Of a DNA stretch of 15,798 nt, positions 6,347 through 11,540 are shown piece after piece. Both the position numbers and the translations under genes were made by a program. The stretch's first letter is position 1, and the number at the start of each line of letters is the position of its first letter. The notes under the pieces are model-generated. The model saw only the letters and a list, made by a program, of their open reading frames with translations. It was not told the origin of the DNA and did no database searches. Source of the stretch: UBA4644 sp900555855 (GTDB taxonomy: Bacteria > Bacillota > Clostridia > Oscillospirales > Butyricicoccaceae); contig DAWAJD010000037.1 of the NCBI GenBank assembly GCA_052289195.1, forward strand, positions 1 to 15,798, written 5' to 3'.

Positions 6347-7194
6347 TGCGGTTTTGTGAGATCTCGCCTCTGACCTATCGGATCGCCGTGGAGAAAAACA
6401 TCCTTCAGCGGCGGCTGCAGGACGCGCTTTCGCCCTGCCGCTTTGCCCGAGAGCGGCAAACGGAGCCGCTGCCTTACTGCATCTGCCGCCACAACAGCCT
6501 GATCCGCCGGACGCTGGGCCAGGTGGACAAACGGCTGCAGGACAACAAGGCCGTCTCCCTTGGGCTGGCGGCCCCCTGCGTCAACGGGATCCTGATCCGC
6601 CCCGGCGAGACCTTTTCCTTCTGGCGGCTGGTGGGACGGTGTACGGAAAAGCGGGGCTTTCTGCCGGGGATGGTGCTGCACAACGGCGTGGCCAAGGAGG
6701 GCGTTGGCGGCGGCATGTGCCAATTCACCAATCTGCTCCACTGGATGGCGCTGCATTCCGACCTGACCATCACAGAGCGGCACCACCACGACGGCTGGGA
6801 TCTTTTCCCGGATTTCGGGCGGCAGGTCCCCTTCGGCGTGGGGACCTCGGTGCTTTACAATTATCTGGATTACCGCCTGCGCAACGACACGGCGGACACC
6901 TATCAGCTGCTGGTGCGCTCCGACGGGGAATATCTCCGGGGCGAGCTGCGGTGCTCTGCCCTGCCGGATCATGTGTGGCATATTTCCTGCGAGGAGGAGT
7001 ATTTTTCCCGGGAGGCGGACGGCTGGTATCGGAACAACCGGGTCTATCGCCGCCGGGTGGACCGGCGCACGGGGCAGATCACGGAAAAGACCCTGCTGCA
7101 GCAGGCGCACGCCAAAGTGATGTATGACGAAGGGTATATTGACAGAAATAAAATACAAAACGGAGATAAAGCGGGGGAGGAAACGGGAAAATGA
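6343..7194 (+). CDS. VanW-family protein
   Basis: This 283-residue protein carries the VanW domain. The core runs from NGILIRPGETFSFWRLVG (about residues 84-101) through the Gly-rich GVGGGMCQFTNLLHW motif (about 122-136) to ERHHHDGWDLFPDFGRQVPFG. VanW is named after an accessory protein of vanB vancomycin clusters, but its molecular function is unknown and no van ligase, dehydrogenase or dipeptidase is present, so resistance should not be inferred. There is no signal peptide or membrane segment. Two adjacent ATGs exist (6343 and 6346); AAAGGAG at 6332-6338 sits better relative to the second. The first overlaps the upstream stop. The end overlaps ggt by ATGA, so translation is coupled. The last roughly 25 residues are polar and probably disordered. 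Confidence 0.85.
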   Translation: MMRFCEISPLTYRIAVEKNILQRRLQDALSPCRFARERQTEPLPYCICRHNSLIRRTLGQVDKRLQDNKAVSLGLAAPCVNGILIRPGETFSFWRLVGRCTEKRGFLPGMVLHNGVAKEGVGGGMCQFTNLLHWMALHSDLTITERHHHDGWDLFPDFGRQVPFGVGTSVLYNYLDYRLRNDTADTYQLLVRSDGEYLRGELRCSALPDHVWHISCEEEYFSREADGWYRNNRVYRRRVDRRTGQITEKTLLQQAHAKVMYDEGYIDRNKIQNGDKAGEETGK

Positions 7195-8843
7195 CGGGAA
7201 ATTTCCGCTCTTTTGATGAAAACGGACAGATGATCCGCACAGGCCGCAGCGGCGAGGGCCGCCGGGGCGTGGTATCTGCGGGCCGGGCAGAGGCGGCGGC
7301 CATCGGCCGGGACATCCTGCGGCAGGGCGGCAACGCCATCGACGCGGCCGTGGCGGTGGCCTTTGCGCTGGGCGTCTGCGAGCCCAATGCCAGCGGTATC
7401 GGCGGCGGAGGCTTTATGCTGCTGCGGGACGGGAAAACGGGCCGGTGCGTCTTTCTGGATTTTCGGGAAAAGGCGCCGGCGGCAGCCCGGCCGGAGATGT
7501 ATACCCCCGCCCGGCCCGGCTCCAACGAGGATATCTCCCTGCGCAATGTTTACGGCGGCATGGCGGTGGCCGTCCCCGGCGATGTGAAGGGCCTGTTTTA
7601 TGCCCTGCGGCATTACGGCACCATGGAGCCGGCCCAGGTGATCGCCCCGGCCGCGGCGCTGGCCCGGGAGGGCTTTGTGGTGACGCCGCTGCTCCATGGG
7701 GATATGGCGGCCCACCGGGAGCAGCTGAAGCGCTACGGCGACGGCTGGAAGATCTATCTGCGGGACGGTGAGCCCTGGCCCGTTGGCTCCGTCCTGCGCA
7801 ATCCGGATCTGGCGGCGACGCTGGAGCGCATCGCCCGGGAGGGCGAGGAGGTCTTTTACCGGGGCGGGATCGGACAGGCCATCCTGAAGCAGGTGCGCAA
7901 AGACGGCGGCCTGCTGACCCGGGAGGATCTGGAGGGCTTTTCCGTGCGGGTATTGGAGCCGGTGCGGAGCACCTACCGGGGCTATGAGCTGATCTCCTCT
8001 CCGCCGCCCTCCTCCGGCGGCACCCATGTGGCGCAGATCCTGAATGTGCTGGAGTGCTTTGATGTGGGGCGCATGGAGGTGAACAGCGCGGAATATCTGC
8101 ATCTGTTTTCCGAGGTGTTCAAGCGCTGCTATGCAGACCGGGCGAAATATATGGGCGATCCCAACTTCGTCTCCGTGCCCCTGCGGGGCCTGCTCAGCAA
8201 GGCCTATGCCCGGGAGCTGGCCGAGCAGATCGATCTGGCCCGGGCGCAGCCGCCCTGCTTCGGTCAGCCGGGGAAGCACGAGAGCACCTCCACCACCCAT
8301 TTTTCCATCGGCGACCGGGAGGGCAATCTGGTGGCCGTCACCCGGACCATCAACCACTTTTTCGGCTCCTGCGTGGTGCCGGAGGGGCTGGGCTTTCTGC
8401 TCAACGACGAGATGGAGGATTTCTCCATCGATCCCCATTCCGCCAACGCGGCGGCAGGGGGCAAGGTGCCCCTCAGCTGCATGAGCCCCACCTTCCTGCT
8501 GAAGGAGGGCAGGCCCGTGGCCGTTTTGGGCAGCCCCGGCGGCATCCGCATCATTTCCTCCGTGGCGCAGGTGATCTCCAAGCTGGTGGATCATCATATG
8601 ACGCTGGAGGAGGCGGTGGCTTCCCCCCGCATCGGCGACGACCAGACGGACCGCATCATTTATGAGAGCCGCATCGCCCCGGAGGTCATCGCCCGGCTGG
8701 AGGCCATGGGCCACAGGACCCGGGCCTTCCCGGACTGGGATCGGGTCATGGGCGCGGTAAACGGCGTCTTTTACCGGCCCGACGGCTCCATCACCGGCAC
8801 AGGCGACCCCCGGCGGGACGGTCTGGCGCTGGGCGTGGACTGA
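7191..8843 (+). CDS. ggt: Gamma-glutamyltransferase / glutathione hydrolase (Ggt), no signal peptide
   Basis: This 550-residue N-terminal-nucleophile enzyme should transfer or hydrolyse gamma-glutamyl groups from glutathione-like peptides. The N-terminal RQGGNAIDAAVAVAFALGV and GIGGGGFML blocks are typical. The catalytic threonine that becomes the new N-terminus after autocleavage is T368, the first Thr of TTHFSI. The gamma-glutamyl carboxylate-binding PLSSMSPT motif of the family reads PLSCMSPT, with Cys at 430. GSPGG and the IGDD region follow. Unlike secreted homologues, the protein begins MTGNFRSFDEN with no signal peptide, so it is probably cytoplasmic, like Bacillus YwrD (from memory). 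GGAGG at 7176-7180 lies ten bases before the ATG. It is the third gene of the operon. Confidence 0.93.
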   Translation: MTGNFRSFDENGQMIRTGRSGEGRRGVVSAGRAEAAAIGRDILRQGGNAIDAAVAVAFALGVCEPNASGIGGGGFMLLRDGKTGRCVFLDFREKAPAAARPEMYTPARPGSNEDISLRNVYGGMAVAVPGDVKGLFYALRHYGTMEPAQVIAPAAALAREGFVVTPLLHGDMAAHREQLKRYGDGWKIYLRDGEPWPVGSVLRNPDLAATLERIAREGEEVFYRGGIGQAILKQVRKDGGLLTREDLEGFSVRVLEPVRSTYRGYELISSPPPSSGGTHVAQILNVLECFDVGRMEVNSAEYLHLFSEVFKRCYADRAKYMGDPNFVSVPLRGLLSKAYARELAEQIDLARAQPPCFGQPGKHESTSTTHFSIGDREGNLVAVTRTINHFFGSCVVPEGLGFLLNDEMEDFSIDPHSANAAAGGKVPLSCMSPTFLLKEGRPVAVLGSPGGIRIISSVAQVISKLVDHHMTLEEAVASPRIGDDQTDRIIYESRIAPEVIARLEAMGHRTRAFPDWDRVMGAVNGVFYRPDGSITGTGDPRRDGLALGVD

Positions 8844-8863
8844 CGCCGCGGACAAAGCAAAAA

Positions 8864-8907
8864 GGCCGTCTCCCTCCCCGGGAGACGGCCCTTCTGTTTC
8901 TTCTTTT
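8864..8907. terminator. Bidirectional terminator between convergent genes
   Basis: A perfect 11-bp stem GGCCGTCTCCC/GGGAGACGGCC (8864-8890) has a TCCCC loop. It is followed by a T-rich stretch on the plus strand and, read on the minus strand, by TTTTTGCTTT. It can end both ggt and the convergent gene at 8921. Confidence 0.85.
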
Positions 8908-8920
8908 AGGATCTCCGGCT

Positions 8921-9244
8921 TCAGGCCTCCTGGGCCAGCGCGGGGGAGGAAAGGATGGGCTGGGACCAGTAAAGCACATAGCATTCGCTCATCTCGCCCA
9001 AAAAGACGAAGATGTTTTCCCCCATTTCAATGTGTCTGCCATAGAGCAGATCGGGGATGAACAGGCGGGCGCTGGTGCGCCGGGGGCCCTTCAGCGTCAG
9101 ACCCTCCCGGGTGGGGCTCTGCCGGAGAGCCTGGGCCGCCTCGGCCAGACCGGGCAGCTTCAGCCGCCGCTCCAGCATGGGCAGATCTTTTTCCGCGTTG
9201 ACATAGACCAGATTGTCCGGATCCTGCAGCCAGAGAATGTTCAT
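8921..9244 (-). CDS. 107-residue protein of unknown function downstream of a riboswitch
   Basis: I do not recognise the family. ATG at 9244 has AAAGGAG at 9250-9256, well placed. The protein is soluble, without signal peptide or membrane segment. It starts MNILWLQDPDNLVYVNAE, has a leucine-rich, probably helical part (about residues 18-42), then a strand-rich C-terminal half containing LFIPDLLYGRHIEMGENIFVFLGE (about 61-84) and YVLYWSQPIL. It has one Cys (C88) and no metal-binding cluster. It is the only gene behind the consensus promoter, probable cobalamin riboswitch and terminator at 9341-9585, and it ends against the ggt terminator. Its expression is therefore likely B12-responsive. No function can be assigned. 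Confidence 0.8.
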   Translation of the reverse strand: MNILWLQDPDNLVYVNAEKDLPMLERRLKLPGLAEAAQALRQSPTREGLTLKGPRRTSARLFIPDLLYGRHIEMGENIFVFLGEMSECYVLYWSQPILSSPALAQEA

Positions 9245-9340
9245 AAGCGCTCCTTTCGCTTGGTGATACGGAAGGACCCTCCGCCCGGTCGCAGGACAGA
9301 GGGACCTTCCGCAAAGGTAGTATGGAAAACTGAATTTGAC

Positions 9341-9373
9341 AAAAAGAAAACCGCGGAGCCGAAAGCCCCGCGG
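9341..9373 (-). terminator. Terminator of the riboswitch leader (expression platform)
   Basis: On the minus strand, CCGCGG (9368-9373) and CCGCGG (9351-9356) pair with two more inner pairs, followed by TTTTCTTTTT (9350 to 9341). It lies between the aptamer and the ATG at 9244, about 97 nt upstream of the start. Upstream GGAGCCG (9397-9403) can pair with CGGCTCC (9355-9361) in the 3' arm, giving a candidate antiterminator. Confidence 0.75.
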
Positions 9374-9389
9374 AACGCAAAAAAGCGTC

Positions 9390-9540
9390 GCCCGTGCGGC
9401 TCCCGGTGCAGGCAGGAGCAAAACGCAGGAACCTCGGCGTATCTGACTTGGCCCGCCTTGCGGGCACCACAGTGACCTACTCGTGGGGCATCGCACCCCG
9501 TTCCGCCGCCGGAGCAGGCTCCGGACGGTCCCAGCGCTGA
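9390..9540 (-). promoter_or_regulatory. Probable cobalamin (B12) riboswitch aptamer
   Basis: Read on the minus strand, the leader shows the ordered core of a cobalamin aptamer. GGAAC then GGGGTGCGATGCCCC (9485-9504) resembles the conserved GGGAA plus GGUG..A-U..CC stem-loop. It is followed by ACGAG...GTCACTGTG (9466-9484), a perfect GCCCGC/GCGGGC hairpin (9451-9465), and AAGTCAGATACGCC (9436-9449), which resembles the B12 box AGUCAGGAUACCUGCC. GGAAC also pairs with GTTCC (9428-9432), closing the core. Flanking hairpins are CCGGAG/CTCCGG (9509-9524) and GCTCC/GGGAGC (9399-9419). The B12-box match is imperfect and the comparison is from memory. A 6S-like RNA is the main alternative. Confidence 0.68.
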
Positions 9541-9556
9541 TTTTGTTTACAGCTTT

Positions 9557-9585
9557 ATTATAACGGCCTGACAGCAATTTGTCAA
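9557..9585 (-). promoter_or_regulatory. Perfect-consensus promoter for the riboswitch leader
   Basis: On the minus strand, TTGACA (9580-9585) and TATAAT (9557-9562) are separated by 17 bp, an exact sigma-A consensus. Transcription should start near 9550 and run into the structured leader. Confidence 0.9.
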
Positions 9586-9609
9586 GCGTCTGCAGGGAAA
9601 AGCGCCCGC

Positions 9610-9635
9610 AGCGCGGACAAAGCCGCGCTTTTTTT
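9610..9635 (+). terminator. Plus-strand terminator upstream of the pduL promoter
   Basis: AGCGCGG, a six-base loop and CCGCGCT (9610-9629) run into seven Ts (9629-9635). No plus-strand gene lies just upstream. It ends ten bases before the pduL -35 box, so it probably insulates that promoter or ends antisense transcription. Confidence 0.7.
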
Positions 9636-9644
9636 CTCCGGCGC

Positions 9645-9673
9645 TTGCCAAACGGGCGGTTGTGTGTTACACT
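9645..9673 (+). promoter_or_regulatory. Promoter of pduL
   Basis: TTGCCA (9645-9650) and TACACT (9668-9673) are separated by 17 bp. A TG lies just before the -10 box. The start is about 43 nt before the ATG at 9723. Confidence 0.65.
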
Positions 9674-9722
9674 GAAGGCTCAGGATCCAAGGATCCGTCA
9701 GATCCGTCGGGAGGGCTTTGCT

Positions 9723-10289
9723 ATGAGCGTCATCATCGAAACATCTGCGCGCCATGTCCATCTGTGTCAGGAGCATCTGGATATCCTTTTCGGCTTTGGC
9801 TATTCGCTGACGCCCAGAAAGGAGCTTTCCCAGCCGGGGCAGGTCGCCTGCGCCGAGCAGGTGAAGGTCATCGGCCCCCGGGGCGCCATGAGCATGAGCG
9901 TTATCGGGCCGGTGCGGCCTGTGTCGCAGGTGGAGCTTTCCATCACCGACGCCCGCAGCCTGGGCGTCAAGGCCCCCATCCGGGTCAGCGGCGATCTCCG
10001 GGGCAGCGGCTCCTGCATGCTGGTGGGCCCCTGCGGCGAGGTGGAGCTGCGGGAGGGCGTCATCATCGCCCGGCGGCACCTGCATGTGACGCCGGAGGAC
10101 GCTGCGGAGCTGGGCCTGCGGCCCGACCAGACGGTGCGCATCGCGGTAAACGGCGAAAGCCGGGCGCTGGTCTTCGGCGATGTGGTCGTCCGGATCTCTC
10201 CCGACTGCGCCACCCGCTTTCATATCGACACCGACGAGGCCAATGCCGCCGGCCTGTTTGCCGACGGCGAGGGCGAGATCCTGCCCTGA
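9723..10289 (+). CDS. pduL: PduL-type phosphate propanoyl/acetyltransferase
   Basis: This 188-residue enzyme interconverts acyl-CoA and acyl-phosphate (acetyl or propanoyl) and is structurally unrelated to Pta. Both PduL metal-binding HxH pairs are present: H11/H13 in SARHVHL and H119/H121 in ARRHLHVTPEDA. The conserved C-terminal FHIDTDEANAAG block (about 166-177) is also there. The protein begins directly with the first domain, with no N-terminal extension that would target it to a microcompartment, and no shell genes are nearby. It is therefore probably a cytosolic phosphotransacetylase of fermentation. GGGAGGG lies seven bases before the ATG. The gene is monocistronic with its own promoter and terminator. 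It is divergent from the B12-riboswitch gene, though not controlled by that riboswitch. Confidence 0.93.
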   Translation: MSVIIETSARHVHLCQEHLDILFGFGYSLTPRKELSQPGQVACAEQVKVIGPRGAMSMSVIGPVRPVSQVELSITDARSLGVKAPIRVSGDLRGSGSCMLVGPCGEVELREGVIIARRHLHVTPEDAAELGLRPDQTVRIAVNGESRALVFGDVVVRISPDCATRFHIDTDEANAAGLFADGEGEILP

Positions 10290-10317
10290 GCCTTTGCTGA
10301 GAAATCATATGTGATAG

Positions 10318-10386
10318 AAAACGCGCGCCTCCCGCAGGAANNNNNNNNNNCGCAGGAAGCGCGCGTTCTGTTTTTCTTCTGTTTTT
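10318..10386 (+). terminator. pduL terminator interrupted by an assembly gap
   Basis: AACGCGCGC (10320-10328) pairs with GCGCGCGTT (10359-10367), followed by a T-rich tract to 10386. The loop contains the ten Ns flanked by two copies of CGCAGGAA. With the duplicate and Ns collapsed, the loop shrinks to a TCC/GGA-extended stem. It may also serve the convergent TetR gene. Confidence 0.8.
10341..10350. other. Assembly gap (10 Ns)
   Basis: Ten Ns lie between two identical CGCAGGAA words (10333-10340 and 10351-10358) inside a terminator hairpin. This is most simply explained as contig ends that overlap but were not merged. Confidence 0.9.
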
Positions 10387-10395
10387 ATGCTGCGC

Positions 10396-11091
10396 TTAGG
10401 GCCGGCCCGGAGCGGCGCCGAAGCCCTCCTCCGCCCGGCGCACCACGGAGGCCACCAGATTTTCCGCCACCGGCTGCAGCCGCATATGCAGCACCGCCTG
10501 AATGGCGTCTTCCCGCCGGACCGGCGGCACCTGATACAGGGAAAGACAGCAGTTCAGATAGCGCCGCACCTTATCGGAAAAGGTGAAATACAGGTCGCAG
10601 GGCTTTGCCATAAAGCCCCGGGTGATGCCGGCGGTGGCGATATCCAGCTCATAAAAATCCCGGGGACCGGCCGCCGGCAGATAAGACTGAAACAGCGCCG
10701 AGAGCTTTTTGGAGGTGCTGGCATAGATATATTCCATGGTGGAGGGCAGGGAATAGGCCGTCACATAAAGCTCCCGCAGAGGCTCGGAAAGCTCCGTGAT
10801 CTGCAGCTGCAGCGTGGTCTCCGCCGCATAGAGCAGCACCGGGTCGGAATCCTTCCCCAAAAGCTCCGCCGCCAGCGCAAACTGGCCGCCGAACATGGTC
10901 TGCACCAGCTGCAGAAGCAGCGCTTCCTTGTTTTCAAAGGCGGCGAAAAAAGAAGCCGGCGACATCCCGGCCTCCCTGGCGATGGAAGCCGTGGTCGTCT
11001 TTTCATATCCGTTTTCCAAAAACAGCCGGATGGCCGCCAGCAGCATCCTGTTCCGCCGGAGGACCCCCTTGCTCTGCAATCCCTTTGGCAT
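10396..11091 (-). CDS. TetR/AcrR-family transcriptional regulator
   Basis: This 231-residue DNA-binding repressor-type protein has an N-terminal TetR helix-turn-helix: LLAAIRLFLENGYEKTTTAS, then IAREAGMSPASFFAAFENKE (about residues 17-56). The rest is an alpha-helical ligand and dimer domain of unknown specificity. ATG at 11091 has AGGAGG just upstream; an in-frame ATG at 11139 lies in the leader and would add 16 unlikely residues. It has its own promoter and is divergent from the peptide transporter operon, about 450 bp away. A TGTTT/AAACA inverted repeat lies in its leader and could be an autoregulatory operator. The target genes cannot be stated from sequence; pduL is convergent, not divergent. 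Confidence 0.9.
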   Translation of the reverse strand: MPKGLQSKGVLRRNRMLLAAIRLFLENGYEKTTTASIAREAGMSPASFFAAFENKEALLLQLVQTMFGGQFALAAELLGKDSDPVLLYAAETTLQLQITELSEPLRELYVTAYSLPSTMEYIYASTSKKLSALFQSYLPAAGPRDFYELDIATAGITRGFMAKPCDLYFTFSDKVRRYLNCCLSLYQVPPVRREDAIQAVLHMRLQPVAENLVASVVRRAEEGFGAAPGRP

Positions 11092-11124
11092 AACGCGCCT
11101 CCTGTAACTCCCTTCCGTGACTTC

Positions 11125-11138
11125 TGTTTCTTCAAACA
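11125..11138. promoter_or_regulatory. Candidate TetR operator (inverted repeat)
   Basis: TGTTT, four bases and AAACA form a perfect inverted repeat at 11125-11138. It lies about 10-25 bases downstream of the predicted transcription start of the TetR gene, a position where a bound repressor would block its own transcription. Short and unproven. Confidence 0.3.
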
Positions 11139-11154
11139 ATTTTTACCATCGTCA

Positions 11155-11182
11155 ATTATATCCTGTTTTTTCTGGATTGCAA
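11155..11182 (-). promoter_or_regulatory. Promoter of the TetR gene
   Basis: On the minus strand, TTGCAA (11177-11182) and TATAAT (11155-11160) are separated by 16 bp. The leader is about 55 nt to the ATG at 11091. Confidence 0.65.
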
Positions 11183-11475
11183 TGGGCCTTATGGCAAATT
11201 TGCGGCAGTTTTCCTCCATTTTTCGGAGAAAATGCCAAAAAAACGCGGTTTTTCACAGAAAAAAGCCCGCCATCGGGGGAAAATGCACGCGCTTTTCGGG
11301 AAAAAAGTCCCGGATCGGCCCTCTGCGCCTGCAGTCCGGCAGGGGAGGGAGCCGGAGGAGCCGGGCGCTTTTCCGCCTGCGCCGCCGGGAAACCGGCAGA
11401 ATGCCCAATAAAGGCTTGATTCTGTTTGTCATTAGGGAGAAATGACGAATATGGGCTGTAAAATAATTTGGCGGA

Positions 11476-11484
11476 TGTTATAAT
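11476..11484 (+). promoter_or_regulatory. Extended -10 promoter of the peptide transporter operon
   Basis: TGT immediately before TATAAT (11479-11484) makes an extended -10 element, which can compensate for the poor -35 region. The start is about 50 nt before the ATG at 11541. Confidence 0.6.
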
Positions 11485-11540
11485 TATACCACGAAACTGA
11501 CCCCAGGCGGGAAAGAACCAAGAAAAAGGAGAGGAATCCC

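Larger units (their letters stand above)
9245..9722. other. Divergent regulatory region
   Basis: This 478-bp gap has no gene. The minus strand carries a consensus promoter (9557-9585), a structured leader (9390-9540) and a terminator (9341-9373) serving the gene at 8921-9244. The plus strand carries a terminator (9610-9635) and the pduL promoter (9645-9673). Confidence 0.75.
11092..11540. other. Divergent intergenic region between TetR and peptide transporter
   Basis: This 449-bp gap contains no gene. It holds the TetR leader and promoter (11125-11182) at the left and the transporter promoter (11476-11484) at the right. The middle (about 11200-11440) is A/T-tract-rich then GC-rich, with a small GCCGG-GAAA-CCGGC hairpin at 11384-11397 that lacks a T-run. 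I see no riboswitch in it. Confidence 0.6.

Noticed and set aside
6343..7194. VanW as evidence of vancomycin resistance
   Set aside because: No ligase, VanH, VanX/Y or sensor-regulator genes are present. Stand-alone VanW-domain proteins are common and not resistance genes.
7044..8984. Long minus-strand open frame antisense to ggt
   Set aside because: It crosses the bidirectional terminator and has no recognisable domain. Ggt motifs on the plus strand are complete.
9341..9585. 6S RNA as the identity of the structured minus-strand RNA
   Set aside because: The size and strong promoter fit, but the ends pair poorly, a strong hairpin sits on the 5' side of the core, and the CACTGTG...AAGTCAGATAC order fits a cobalamin aptamer better. 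Kept as the alternative.
9341..9585. T-box, SRP RNA, tmRNA or RNase P RNA
   Set aside because: No T-box AGGGUGGNACCGCG word, no SRP helix 8 motif, no tag-peptide frame and no conserved RNase P core were seen.
9723..10289. Part of a propanediol-utilisation microcompartment locus
   Set aside because: PduL here lacks an N-terminal targeting extension, and no shell, diol dehydratase or aldehyde dehydrogenase genes are in the window.
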